A DNA stretch of 19,918 bases from an uncultured Eubacteriales bacterium (GTDB lineage Bacteria > Bacillota > Clostridia > Oscillospirales > Oscillospiraceae), in the NCBI GenBank assembly GCA_900545805.1, contig URAL01000031.1, forward strand, positions 1 through 19,918, in the 5' to 3' direction. A program made the position numbers and the translations under genes. Shown piece after piece: positions 6,516 through 15,019 of the stretch. A model generated the notes under the pieces. That model was not told the origin of the DNA. It saw only the letters and a list, made by a program, of their open reading frames with translations, and ran no database searches. Each line of letters begins with the position of its first letter. Position 1 is the stretch's first letter.

Positions 6516-9299
6516 TTACTGTGCTCTGTAGAGGAATGTTACGACCTGGGCGCGGGTGCAGGTGTCGTTCGGCGAGAAGCGGCCGTTACCTGTGCCTTTG
6601 GTTATGCCGTTTGCGACTGCCCAGTTGACGGCGTTGTAGTAGAACGCCGTCGACGGAACGTCGGCGAAGCTGCTCACGGAGCTCACTCCCGGCGAATTTT
6701 CCACACGGTGCAGGAATGTCACTACCTGACCGCGGGTGCAGGTGTCGTTCGGGGCAAACCTATTTCCGCCGATGCCGGTGGTGATGCCGTTTGCGACCGC
6801 CCACTTGACCGCCTCGTAGTAGAACGCGCCGGGCTGAACGTCGGAAAAGCTCACATTCGCGCTCACCGTCGGCTTACCAGCCGCGCGCCACAGGAATGTT
6901 ACGACCTGGCCGCGCGTGCACTGTCCGTTGGGGTCAAAGCGATTATTGCCCACACCGGTGGTTATCTCATTCTCTACCGCCCACTTGACAGCGTTTGCAT
7001 AGAACGCATCGGAGGGAACGTCAACAAAGCTCACGGCCGGCTTGTAATCGGGGTCTTTAGCGCCACAGCGGGTGCAGACGCCGCCGACGTAGCTGTGACC
7101 CAGCGAATCGGTGTAGCTACCCTTATAGCTGTCGTTGCAGACAGAGCAGGTGTAGGTCGTGTAGCCTGCCGCCGTGCAGGTCGGAGCGGTTACTGCCGCG
7201 GTGTAGCTATGCGTATGGGGTGCCTGATAATTCGGGTCTTTCGCATTGCAGCGGGTACATACTCCGCTAACATAGTTGTGGCCGAGGGCATCCACATAGG
7301 TGTCCTTATAGCTGTTTCCGCAGGAGCAGGTATACATAGTGTAGCCACCCAAAGTACAGGTCGGAGCGGTTACTGCCGCGGTGTAGCTGTGAGTATGTGA
7401 CGCTCTTTCCCATATTGCATACAAGATGAATTCATCTGCATTGCTGCAGCCGTTTGCCCATGAATAATCGAGTGTTCCGCTAAATCTGTCGCGATATACG
7501 CTCCTACTGTAGCCATTATTCTCGATTTCTTTTGCAGTTTGCCATCCATGCCCTTCAGTATGCCATTTGCCGTCAGCTATTCTGTATAGAGTCCAGCCAG
7601 TAAATTCGTATTCAGATTTTGTGAAAGTACAATCCTTGAATGTAATACTTTCGCCATGTTTTACGATCGTGTTTGCCATATTCCCATTTCCGCCGTTTGC
7701 GTTATATGAGATTATATACTTCGCAGGGGACAAATTCGAATCATAAATAAAAAGCCCATCAGAGCATTCATACCATTTATTGCCGAATAGATTGATCACA
7801 TAGCCTATAGACTGTGCAGTAGTTCCTTCATTGAAATTTCCTGAGGTCGAAGCTAAATCGTATGGCCTTGATTTGTATATTTTCCCGCTGTCCGCTCGAA
7901 GTTCAATAGAATCATAATTCGATGGCAGATTTGCTCCGGGATCCGACTTTAAATAGCTTGAATAAATGCACTTGCCGCTATCGTTAACATACCACAAGTT
8001 GCCATATTGGTTATATACATATCCAATAGTGTTAAAAACCTCACCCTTGATATATTCCCCGCTCCGATTAGAATTGCTTTTTGGGGAATCATATATACCT
8101 TTTTCTGCGGCAAGGACTTCAAGTTGCGTGTCTGCATAATCGGATGGAGTTCGCCTATCAGACGAAACTACAGCAAGATAACTGCTGTGAATATAGGCAG
8201 TTCCTGTGCCCACTTTAATGCTGTACCACAGATTGCCTGGCGTGTTGTATATATATCCAACGACATCAACAACGTCACCCTTATTTACAGTTGCACGCAC
8301 AGCCGAAGATGAATCCGGATAGTCTCTAACGGTCTTCTGATTGCACATCACCTTCATTTTTGCAACGCAATAGTTTGAAGGAGGTAGTTCTTCGTACGAC
8401 GTTATTTCAAAATAAATATTGTGGACAAAATCACCTTTGTCTGTTTTGTAAAAAACGTCACCATTTGAATTATGCACATAACCAACTATATTTATAGTTT
8501 CATTTTCATATATAGTCCTTGTTTGATTTGATGAGCTTATAGGCTCTGAAAACACTCGCTTTTCAATGCATCTTACAATGCCTGTTGCATTGAAATCAAC
8601 AACGTCATACTTTCCAGCATCTCCGGTGTTTCCATTGATTATGTAGTTATCAGCTCGAGAAATAGTAACATATTTATACTTATTATATGCTATTTTGTGC
8701 TTTTGAACTTTGCAATTCCCACTGCCAATATTCCAATTGCAGTCAAGTACAACAATTCCATCCGAATATGTAGATACAAATACTGCTGAATGTTTACTTT
8801 TAGATGTAACATCGCCAAATCGGAGAACATCACCTGGTCTTGCTATTGACATGGTTGAACCATTAAAGCTACCATCTTTAAGTTTGGAAAACCTGACTAT
8901 ATCACTAGAATTTGCAGAAAAAATATACCACCCCGCAAAGTTTGCAAAACCGCAACACGATTGACCGCGCGTTAACGAAGTATCATAGTAGTAATGCTTG
9001 AAGCCTGAGTTTGTTGAAGTAGGAACTCGCTTAACGGTATCTCTTAGCCATGCTTCCTTAATTACGTTTATCATACCGCAATTCTTACAGCCATGCCCAC
9101 TTTCTCCTTTTGAGCACGCTTTTTGATTTACAGTAAAATATTTTCCGCTAAGTGCATTGATTAACTCATTTAGATTACTCTGAGCAGTATCCTCACTTAC
9201 AGCTTTTGCTGCCGCTGCTTTGGCATCAAACGAACCCAAGGACGCAAAGCTCATTATAAGAACAACTATAAGAATAACACTCAGTATTCGTTTCTTCAT
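6516..9299 (-). CDS. Secreted SLH-domain protein with putative cysteine-peptidase-like N-terminal domain
   Basis: A 927-residue surface protein. In order: a signal peptide (residues 1-28, MKKR then a hydrophobic stretch ending AKA); a globular domain (about 50-220) with CKNC (71-74), CCGFANFAGW (115-124), HSAVFVSTYSDG (170-181) and DCNW (186-189), resembling the Cys/His layout of NlpC/P60- or CHAP-like peptidases; four SH3-like repeats (about 232-300, 311-378, 391-451, 462-524); a Listeria-Bacteroides-type repeat (528-632, SYNANGG and FTGW); two 60-residue Cys-rich HTHSYTAAVTAPTC repeats (635-754); and three SLH domains (757-927) for cell-wall attachment. A peptidoglycan or protein hydrolase role is inference. 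I chose the ATG at 9297-9299 because GGAGG precedes it and the signal peptide starts there. An upstream in-frame ATG at 9392 would add 31 hydrophilic residues. Single-gene unit with its own promoter and terminator. Confidence 0.85.
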   Translation of the reverse strand: MKKRILSVILIVVLIMSFASLGSFDAKAAAAKAVSEDTAQSNLNELINALSGKYFTVNQKACSKGESGHGCKNCGMINVIKEAWLRDTVKRVPTSTNSGFKHYYYDTSLTRGQSCCGFANFAGWYIFSANSSDIVRFSKLKDGSFNGSTMSIARPGDVLRFGDVTSKSKHSAVFVSTYSDGIVVLDCNWNIGSGNCKVQKHKIAYNKYKYVTISRADNYIINGNTGDAGKYDVVDFNATGIVRCIEKRVFSEPISSSNQTRTIYENETINIVGYVHNSNGDVFYKTDKGDFVHNIYFEITSYEELPPSNYCVAKMKVMCNQKTVRDYPDSSSAVRATVNKGDVVDVVGYIYNTPGNLWYSIKVGTGTAYIHSSYLAVVSSDRRTPSDYADTQLEVLAAEKGIYDSPKSNSNRSGEYIKGEVFNTIGYVYNQYGNLWYVNDSGKCIYSSYLKSDPGANLPSNYDSIELRADSGKIYKSRPYDLASTSGNFNEGTTAQSIGYVINLFGNKWYECSDGLFIYDSNLSPAKYIISYNANGGNGNMANTIVKHGESITFKDCTFTKSEYEFTGWTLYRIADGKWHTEGHGWQTAKEIENNGYSRSVYRDRFSGTLDYSWANGCSNADEFILYAIWERASHTHSYTAAVTAPTCTLGGYTMYTCSCGNSYKDTYVDALGHNYVSGVCTRCNAKDPNYQAPHTHSYTAAVTAPTCTAAGYTTYTCSVCNDSYKGSYTDSLGHSYVGGVCTRCGAKDPDYKPAVSFVDVPSDAFYANAVKWAVENEITTGVGNNRFDPNGQCTRGQVVTFLWRAAGKPTVSANVSFSDVQPGAFYYEAVKWAVANGITTGIGGNRFAPNDTCTRGQVVTFLHRVENSPGVSSVSSFADVPSTAFYYNAVNWAVANGITKGTGNGRFSPNDTCTRAQVVTFLYRAQ
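7038..7397 (-). repeat. Two tandem 180-bp Cys-rich repeats inside the SLH gene
   Basis: Residues 635-694 and 695-754 of the SLH protein are two copies of a 60-residue unit: HTHSY start, TAPTC, YTCS(V)C, LGH(N/S)YV, GVC-TRC, AKDP. The DNA keeps a 32-bp identical block at 7177-7208 and 7357-7388, exactly 180 bp apart, while the rest has diverged. Four or five conserved Cys and several His per unit suggest a small metal-binding or disulfide-stabilised module. Confidence 0.85.
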
Positions 9300-9327
9300 A
9301 TTTTCCTCCCGATATTTTCCCGCATAG

Positions 9328-9363
9328 CTGTCACAAGGTATACCTTTTGACGGTTGCGGTTTT
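9328..9363. repeat. 36-bp direct repeat, copy 1, in the predicted leader of the SLH gene
   Basis: Matches 9486-9521 at 33 of 36 positions with no gap, offset 158 bp. The shared core is GTATACCTTTTGAC followed by GTTGCGGTTTT. It lies just downstream of the predicted -10 box (9372-9377), so on the minus strand it would fall at the transcription start and in the leader. The dyad CTGTCA...TTTTGACGG is imperfect in this copy. Confidence 0.8.
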
Positions 9364-9371
9364 CTAATGTC

Positions 9372-9400
9372 ATGATAGCTGAAAATAGTCAAAATTGCAA
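9372..9400 (-). promoter_or_regulatory. Predicted promoter of the SLH-protein gene
   Basis: On the minus strand, TTGCAA (9395-9400), a 17-bp spacer and TATCAT (9372-9377). The leader would be about 65 nt and contain repeat copy 1. The rest of the 9364-9567 stretch holds only the second repeat copy and the ribF terminator; I see no gene in it. Confidence 0.5.
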
Positions 9401-9485
9401 GATATTGTGTAAAATTTTTTGGTAAAAAGCCTTGATTTGATTAAAAAATTCGTTTTTGACCACGAAAAGCACGTAAATTGGTTGA

Positions 9486-9521
9486 CTGTCAAAATGTATA
9501 CCTTTTGACAGTTGCGGTTTT
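9486..9521. repeat. 36-bp direct repeat, copy 2, with a perfect 9-bp dyad
   Basis: This copy contains CTGTCAAAA (9486-9494) and TTTTGACAG (9503-9511), a perfect inverted repeat around an 8-base centre. It lies 86 bp upstream of the -35 box of the SLH promoter and just beyond the ribF terminator. The dyad inside each copy suggests a dimeric protein-binding site. Confidence 0.8.
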
Positions 9522-9526
9522 TGCGC

Positions 9527-9558
9527 AAAAAACCGGCAGAGCTGGCTCTGCCGGTTTT
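9527..9558 (-). terminator. Intrinsic terminator of the rimP-ribF operon
   Basis: A 13-bp perfect stem (9529-9541 with 9546-9558) with loop CTGG. On the minus strand it ends in six T residues, ten bases after the ribF stop. The symmetric A/T ends would also let it work in the other direction. Confidence 0.9.
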
Positions 9559-9567
9559 GACTTTTAT

Positions 9568-10464
9568 TTACTTTAAGCTTTCAAAATACTCGCGCGTGGT
9601 TTGGGCATCACTCTTTATCTGAGCCGCGAGAGCTTCGACATCGGCAAACTTATGCTCGGGGCGCAGGAATTTATAAAAATCTATGCGCGCCTGATGACCA
9701 TAGAGATTTCCCCGGAAATCGAGCAGAAAGCTCTCGACATTGACATTGCCGGAATCGCTCACGGTCGGGCGGATGCCGACATTCGTGACCGACATGTACT
9801 CCTGCCCGTCGATATAAGCTTTGGCAGCGTAAACGCCGTGGCGCGGGATGATGATCCCCTGCGGAAAGCCCATGTTGATAGTCGGTGTGCCCATCTGCGT
9901 TCCGAGGTGGTAGCCGCTGCGGACAACATCGGTGAGCGTGTGCGGATGGCCGAGGTATTCATTCGCCTTTTCCATCTCGCCGCTTTCAATGAGCCGGCGG
10001 ATAAGCGTTGAGCTAACAATGACTCCGTCACGGCATACGGCGGGTATAATATCACATCCGACACCGCGCCCCTCGCAATATTCCTTAAGCTTCGTAGCCG
10101 TGCCGAGGCCCTTATAGCCAAAGCGGAAATCATGTCCGACCACTATACAGCGCAGATTCATTTCGTCTATTATTTCATTGAGAAAAGCCTGCCAATCCAT
10201 GCGCATAACGCGCTGGTTAAAGTGAATGACAACGACCTCATCTATGCCGAAGCAGCGCTTGAGTATGTGTTTTCTGTCCTCGGCGCTGTTTATGAGCGGA
10301 ACGGTCTTGTTGAAAACCAAATTGTCCGGGTGGACATCGAAGGTGAGTACGGCAGGCTCAGCCCCGGTTTCATCAGCACGCTGCTTAATCATATTAATAA
10401 GCGCAGCATGGCCTACATGGATGCCGTCGAAAAAACCGAGCGCCATTACTTTCTGTTTTGTCAT
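9568..10464 (-). CDS. ribF: Bifunctional riboflavin kinase / FAD synthetase
   Basis: Phosphorylates riboflavin to FMN and adenylylates FMN to FAD. The 298-residue protein has the two-module form. The N-terminal adenylyltransferase module shows GFFDGIHVGH (10-19), TFDVHP (41-46), GHDFRFG (110-116) and SSTLIR (151-156). The C-terminal kinase module shows GTPTIN (192-197), the acidic residue in VNVESF (Glu244) and the closing DFRGNLYG. It is the last gene of the rimP operon. Its ATG shares its A with the TGA stop of truB (TGATG), indicating translational coupling. The truB-ribF pair is conserved in Firmicutes. Confidence 0.96.
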   Translation of the reverse strand: MTKQKVMALGFFDGIHVGHAALINMIKQRADETGAEPAVLTFDVHPDNLVFNKTVPLINSAEDRKHILKRCFGIDEVVVIHFNQRVMRMDWQAFLNEIIDEMNLRCIVVGHDFRFGYKGLGTATKLKEYCEGRGVGCDIIPAVCRDGVIVSSTLIRRLIESGEMEKANEYLGHPHTLTDVVRSGYHLGTQMGTPTINMGFPQGIIIPRHGVYAAKAYIDGQEYMSVTNVGIRPTVSDSGNVNVESFLLDFRGNLYGHQARIDFYKFLRPEHKFADVEALAAQIKSDAQTTREYFESLK

Positions 10465-11336
10465 CAGCTTACCTCATAAAAGCTTTTTATAGTTTTCAGT
10501 TTTCCGCACTCGACTCTGCCGAGCAGCAGGAATTCGTCTGAATCCGAATATACCTTGTACTCTCCGTCCTCTGCGGAGATTTTTATAATATTCCCGTTTT
10601 TCAGGCGTTTTGCCGCGCTTTGGCTGACAGTGAGCTTCGGAAAAGACGCAAACAGCGTGTCCACCGGTAAAATAATATCGGAAAGTCTACCCTCGCGCAC
10701 GGTAGTCTCGATATCGGCAAGGCTGTGAGCATCGTCGACCGAAAACACACCTGCCCGCGTTCGCCTCAAGCTGCTCATACAGGCTCCGCAGCCGAGAGCT
10801 TCGCCGATGTCGCTGCACAGTGTGCGCACATATGTGCCCTTTGAACAGGAGATGTTAAGGATGTAATCATCGCCGTCTCTGCCGGCAATATCAATAGCCG
10901 AGACTGTGATTTTTCTCGGAGCGCGTTCAACGCTCTCCCCTCTCCTCGCGAGCTCGTACAGCTTTTTGCCGCCTATCTTTATCGCCGAATACATGGGCGG
11001 TATCTGTTCTATATCTCCGATAAATCGTCCTATCGCTTCACGCAGCGCTGCTTCATCGGGCAGCGCGGCAGATTCGGCAACAATATTGCCTGTTATATCC
11101 TGCGTATCGGTGCTAACTCCGAGGTGCAGCCCTGCAATATACTCCTTGCTGTCGGCCTCGGCAAACTCCACAGCGCGCGTGGCTCTGCCGACGAACACTA
11201 CAAGAAGCCCCGTCGCAAGCGGGTCAAGCGTTCCCGAGTGGCCTATCCGCCGCTCGTGCAGCATGCCGCGCAGCTTGGCGACAACATCGTGGCTCGTCCA
11301 ATCCTGCGGCTTATCGACAAGGATGATGCCGTTCAT
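10464..11336 (-). CDS. truB: tRNA pseudouridine(55) synthase
   Basis: Converts uridine-55 in the T-loop of tRNAs to pseudouridine. The 290-residue protein starts MNGIILVDKPQDWTSHD. It carries the catalytic Asp38 in GHSGTLDPLATG, then TQDITG, QIPPMYSAIKIGGKKLYELAR, and the KGTYVRTLCSDIG motif, with a PUA-like C-terminal segment. A TTG three bases upstream could also serve as a start, but the ATG at 11336 is better placed after GAGG and overlaps the preceding stop as TGATG. It is embedded between nrnA and ribF with one-base overlaps on both sides. Confidence 0.96.
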   Translation of the reverse strand: MNGIILVDKPQDWTSHDVVAKLRGMLHERRIGHSGTLDPLATGLLVVFVGRATRAVEFAEADSKEYIAGLHLGVSTDTQDITGNIVAESAALPDEAALREAIGRFIGDIEQIPPMYSAIKIGGKKLYELARRGESVERAPRKITVSAIDIAGRDGDDYILNISCSKGTYVRTLCSDIGEALGCGACMSSLRRTRAGVFSVDDAHSLADIETTVREGRLSDIILPVDTLFASFPKLTVSQSAAKRLKNGNIIKISAEDGEYKVYSDSDEFLLLGRVECGKLKTIKSFYEVS

Positions 11337-12265
11337 CAAAGTACCTCGCCTATTGCCGATACGAGCATGTCAAGCGTTTCCTCGGGGGATGCCGTAATCG
11401 TGCAGCCGGACGCCATCCTGTGGCCGCCGCCGCCGAAGCGGGCGCATAGAGCGCTGCTGTCGAAAATCTCGTGCGATCTGACCGAGACCTTGCACTTATT
11501 GTCATCCGTCTCGCGGATAACAAGGCTTACGACACAGCCCTCGACCTTGCCCGGGAGCCCTGCTATATCATCACAGTCATTTTCAGTTGCACCGGCATCC
11601 TGCATCATTTTGCGTGTTACCGTCGCAGCGACGACCTTGCCGTCAAAAAAATATTTAAGACCCGAAAGCATGCTGCCCTCAAGCGTCATGCGGGCACGTG
11701 AAACCTGACGGAAGAGGTCAAAGTTAAGCTTACGCACCTCGGCGCCGAGGGTAAGAAGCTCACTCGCCGCGGCAAAGGTCTCGCTCGTTACGTTTGCATA
11801 GCGGAAACAACCGCAGTCGGTGGACACGGCCATGTACAAAAGGCTTGCCTCCTGCGCGGTAACGCTGCCGCACATTTCCTTTATGACCTTCAGCACTATC
11901 TCTCCGCAGGAGGCCTTGCTGCCGTCAAGCAGCAGTTCCTTCGCATAATGCGAGTTCGACGGGTGGTGATCTATGCAAACATCAACTCCACCGATAAAAC
12001 CCGTAGGCAGCATATGCGCCTCGGCAACATCGACCGCCACAGTTCGGCTGTACTCAAAGCTGTCGGCAATATAGTCCTTAACATACTTCATATATTTCGG
12101 CGTTATATCCGGATTGTTATAGAGTGCGGCTTTTTTCCCCATTCTGCGCAGAGCCGAGCACAGAGCGGCCGCTCCTCCGAGCGTATCTCCGTCCGGGCGG
12201 ACATGCGTTAACAGCAGAATGTTATCATGCTCACAGAGCCACGCGGCGCATTCTCTGATATTCAT
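11336..12265 (-). CDS. nrnA: DHH-family bifunctional oligoribonuclease / pAp phosphatase
   Basis: Degrades 2-5 nt RNA fragments and dephosphorylates 3'-phosphoadenosine-5'-phosphate in the cytoplasm. The 309-residue protein shows the DHH motifs in order: HVRPDGDTLGG (21-31), an aspartate-containing strand VAVDVAE (76-82), the signature DHHPSN (99-104), and the DHHA1 C-terminal FGGGGHRMASG (277-287). The acidic and histidine ligands for the two Mn ions are present. Its ATG overlaps the rbfA stop as ATGA, and its own stop overlaps the truB start. The order rbfA-nrnA-truB is common in Firmicutes, where this gene is also called ytqI. The exact substrate split between oligo-RNA and pAp cannot be told from sequence. 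Confidence 0.93.
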   Translation of the reverse strand: MNIRECAAWLCEHDNILLLTHVRPDGDTLGGAAALCSALRRMGKKAALYNNPDITPKYMKYVKDYIADSFEYSRTVAVDVAEAHMLPTGFIGGVDVCIDHHPSNSHYAKELLLDGSKASCGEIVLKVIKEMCGSVTAQEASLLYMAVSTDCGCFRYANVTSETFAAASELLTLGAEVRKLNFDLFRQVSRARMTLEGSMLSGLKYFFDGKVVAATVTRKMMQDAGATENDCDDIAGLPGKVEGCVVSLVIRETDDNKCKVSVRSHEIFDSSALCARFGGGGHRMASGCTITASPEETLDMLVSAIGEVL

Positions 12266-12624
12266 ACCTCGTCCTCGTCGTGTTTTATATCAAGGTGGTT
12301 TATTATCTCGTTTATATGCGCGCCGTATTCAATGCTGTGATCGAGCTCGAACAACGGTTCCGGCGTGCTGCGCAGCTTGAGCGAGCTGCCAAGCTCACGT
12401 CTGAGCCAGCCGGACGCAGACTTGAGCCCCTTTTTGAACTCCTTTTCGTTCTGAAGTCCCATGACCGACAGCCATATCTTGCAATAGCGCATATCACCTG
12501 TGGTCTCAACGCGTGTCACGCTTATCATGCCCTGATTTACGCGTGGATCCTTTATCTCGCGCAAAAGCCTGCTCATGACAAGCTGAATATCGTCATTTGT
12601 TCTTGCCAGTTTATTTGAAGGCAT
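12262..12624 (-). CDS. rbfA: 30S ribosome-binding factor RbfA
   Basis: Assists late maturation of the small ribosomal subunit at the 5' end of 16S rRNA. The 120-residue length is typical, and the protein forms a single KH-like domain. Characteristic segments are DDIQLVMSRLLREIKDPRV at the N-terminus, the ISVTRVETTGDMRYCKIWLSV strands, and the LRSTPEPLFELDHSIEYGAHI segment towards the end. GGAG lies about 9 bases before the ATG. It is separated from infB by 58 bp holding a stable hairpin, the widest gap inside the operon, and overlaps nrnA by four bases (ATGA). Confidence 0.95.
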   Translation of the reverse strand: MPSNKLARTNDDIQLVMSRLLREIKDPRVNQGMISVTRVETTGDMRYCKIWLSVMGLQNEKEFKKGLKSASGWLRRELGSSLKLRSTPEPLFELDHSIEYGAHINEIINHLDIKHDEDEV

Positions 12625-12650
12625 TTTTTCTTCTCCTGTATCTATGAGTC

Positions 12651-12671
12651 GGGCGGCCCGAAAGGCCGCCC
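12651..12671 (-). other. GC-rich hairpin without T-run between infB and rbfA
   Basis: A perfect 8-bp stem GGGCGGCC/GGCCGCCC (12651-12658 with 12664-12671) with a 5-nt loop, 12 nt past the infB stop. No T-run follows on the minus strand, so it is not a standard terminator. It may protect or process the mRNA and set different infB and rbfA levels. Confidence 0.55.
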
Positions 12672-12682
12672 AAAGTGATTTA

Positions 12683-15019
12683 TCAGACTTTTATCTGCTC
12701 CATGACGAAGCACTCGATAACGTCGCCGACCTTTATATCGTTGAATTTTTCGACCTGCATGCCGCACTCATAGCCGCTGGCGACTTCCTTAACGTCGTCC
12801 TTGAAGCGGCGCAGCGACGCAAGCTCGCCCTCGTGGATAACGATATTGTCTCTGAGCACGCGTACCGAGCAGCCTCGCTGGATCTTACCGTCGAGTACAT
12901 AGCATCCGGTAACTGTGCCGACCTTGGAAACCTTATAGGTCTCGCGTACTTCAGCGTGGCCGATAATGACTTCCGCGAACTTCGGCGCAAGCATACCCTT
13001 CATGGCAGCCTCTATCTCGTTGATGCAGTCATAGATTACACGGTACATGCGCATATCTACATTTGCGCGAGCCGCGTTGTCACGAGCGGCACTATCGGGT
13101 CGGACATTAAAGCCGACGATGATAGCTCCGGAGGTCGCGGCAAGCATAACATCCGACTCATTTATCGCACCGACGCCGCTGTGGATAACTTTTACGCGCA
13201 CCTCGTCGTTGGTGATCTTCTCAAGTGATGCCTTGACCGCCTCGGCGGAGCCCTGAACATCGGCCTTGACGATAATGTTGAGAGTTTTCATTTCACCGGC
13301 CTGGATCTGACTGAACAGATCCTCAAGACTCACCTTCTTGCTGCTGCCGAAGGCTGCGTTCTTCTGCTGGGTCTTGCGCTCCTCAACAAGCTCACGGGCC
13401 ATGCGCTCGTCGGCAACGGCATTGAAGGTATCACCCGCGCTGGGCACCTCGGACATACCGGATATCTCAACGGGTACAGAGGGGCCTGCCTCGCTTATGC
13501 GCACGCCCTTGTCGTTTATCATTGTACGGACGCGGCCGACAGCCGTGCCTGCAATGATGATATCGCCGAGCTTGAGCGTACCGTTTTGAACGAGAACGGT
13601 CATGATCGGGCCGCGGCCCTTATCGAGCCTTGCTTCGATAACAGTACCCTTCGCGGCACGGTTCGGGTTTGCCTTGAGTTCCTGAACCTCTGCAAGAATT
13701 ACAAGGTTTTCAAGAAGATTATCTATGCCCTCGCCGGTCTTTGCAGAGATCGGGCAGACTATGGTATCGCCGCCCCATTCCTCTGGAACTATATCGTACT
13801 CTGTCAGCTGCTGCTTTATACGCTCGGGGTTTGCACCGACGGTATCCATCTTGTTGATGGCAACGACGAGCGGGATGCCGGCAGCCTTTGCGTGGTTGAT
13901 GCTCTCAATTGTCTGCGGCATTATTCCGTCGTCGGCCGCAACTACGAGGATCGCGATATCGGTTACCATAGCGCCTCGGGCTCGCATTGAGGTGAACGCT
14001 TCATGTCCCGGCGTATCCAGGAAGGTTATGGGGCTGCCGTTAATTTCAACAGTGTATGCACCGATGTGCTGAGTTATGCCGCCCGCCTCTCCGGAGGCGA
14101 CATTTGCATGACGGATATAGTCAAGCAGTGAGGTCTTGCCGTGGTCAACGTGACCCATGACGACGACAACGGGGGCGCGGCCGACAAGCTCATCGGCACT
14201 GTCCTTATGATCGTCAATGAGCTTTTCCTCGACCGATACGACGACCTCCTTTTCAACCTTGCAGCCAAACTCCATCGCTACGAGCGCCGCTGTATCATAA
14301 TCGACCACATCGGAAACGGAGGCAAAAACTCCGAGCTTTATCAGGCGCTTTATGACCTCGCCCGCCGACTTTTTCATTCTCGACGCCAACTCACCGACAT
14401 TGATCTCATCCGGGATCATGACCTTGAGCTGCTGCTTTTTAGCTATCTCAAGCTGGAGCTTCTGCATCTTGTCACGCTCCTCCTGGCGGCGCTTTGCGGA
14501 AGCGGCCTGACCCTGCTGGCGCTGCTTTGCCTTGTTTACGATCTTTTCCTTGCCGCCCTTACGGTCGCGGTCACGGCTGCGGTTCTTATCGCCGGCCATA
14601 TTATCGAATTTTTCGTCGTATTTGGCTATATTCACCGCCGCGCTGCCGCGGGTGTCGACAACTCGCTTTTCCGCCACCTGGCGCGGAACATGCGGCTTAT
14701 TTTCTTTTTCCTTCTTCGCAGGTGCGGGCTGTGCGGCTGATTTACCGGCATGCTGCTGCGGCGCTGACTTTTCCTGCTTTTTCTCGGCAGGCTTTGTTTC
14801 CTCTGCCTTGGGTGCGGACGCAAAGATATCAGCAAGGCTGCCCACCTGATTATGCTGGGTAAGATACTCGAATATTACATCCAGCTCGTTATTCTCAAGA
14901 ACCTGCATATGGTTTTTAGGAGTTGTAGCATAGTCGGTTAATATCTGAGTTATTACCTTGGATGTGGTGTTAAAATCCTTTGCTACCTCGTGTACTCTAT
15001 ATTTATTAATCATGCTCAT
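12683..15019 (-). CDS. infB: Translation initiation factor IF-2
   Basis: A GTPase that brings initiator tRNA to the 30S subunit and promotes subunit joining. The 778-residue protein starts with an IF2-N domain (INKYRVHEVAKDFN), followed by a low-complexity Lys/Ala/Gln/Pro linker (about 70-190) and a second IF2-N (about 200-250, VGELASRMKKSAGEVIKRL). The GTPase domain follows with GHVDHGKT (289-296), GGITQHIGAY (313-322), DTPGH (335-339) and NKMD (389-392). Domains II, III and the fMet-tRNA-binding domain IV complete the C-terminus. The ATG at 15019 has AAGGAGG eight bases upstream and overlaps the ylxQ stop as ATGA. An ATG two codons later is possible but less well spaced. Confidence 0.97.
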   Translation of the reverse strand: MSMINKYRVHEVAKDFNTTSKVITQILTDYATTPKNHMQVLENNELDVIFEYLTQHNQVGSLADIFASAPKAEETKPAEKKQEKSAPQQHAGKSAAQPAPAKKEKENKPHVPRQVAEKRVVDTRGSAAVNIAKYDEKFDNMAGDKNRSRDRDRKGGKEKIVNKAKQRQQGQAASAKRRQEERDKMQKLQLEIAKKQQLKVMIPDEINVGELASRMKKSAGEVIKRLIKLGVFASVSDVVDYDTAALVAMEFGCKVEKEVVVSVEEKLIDDHKDSADELVGRAPVVVVMGHVDHGKTSLLDYIRHANVASGEAGGITQHIGAYTVEINGSPITFLDTPGHEAFTSMRARGAMVTDIAILVVAADDGIMPQTIESINHAKAAGIPLVVAINKMDTVGANPERIKQQLTEYDIVPEEWGGDTIVCPISAKTGEGIDNLLENLVILAEVQELKANPNRAAKGTVIEARLDKGRGPIMTVLVQNGTLKLGDIIIAGTAVGRVRTMINDKGVRISEAGPSVPVEISGMSEVPSAGDTFNAVADERMARELVEERKTQQKNAAFGSSKKVSLEDLFSQIQAGEMKTLNIIVKADVQGSAEAVKASLEKITNDEVRVKVIHSGVGAINESDVMLAATSGAIIVGFNVRPDSAARDNAARANVDMRMYRVIYDCINEIEAAMKGMLAPKFAEVIIGHAEVRETYKVSKVGTVTGCYVLDGKIQRGCSVRVLRDNIVIHEGELASLRRFKDDVKEVASGYECGMQVEKFNDIKVGDVIECFVMEQIKV

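Noticed and set aside
6399..7400. A 333-codon plus-strand open frame opposite the SLH and Cys-rich repeats
   Set aside because: Its apparent repeats mirror the coding repeats of the SLH protein on the other strand.
9300..9392. Upstream ATG giving the SLH protein 31 extra N-terminal residues
   Set aside because: The extension is hydrophilic and would hide the signal peptide. The ATG at 9299 has a GGAGG site, and the extension overlaps repeat copy 1.
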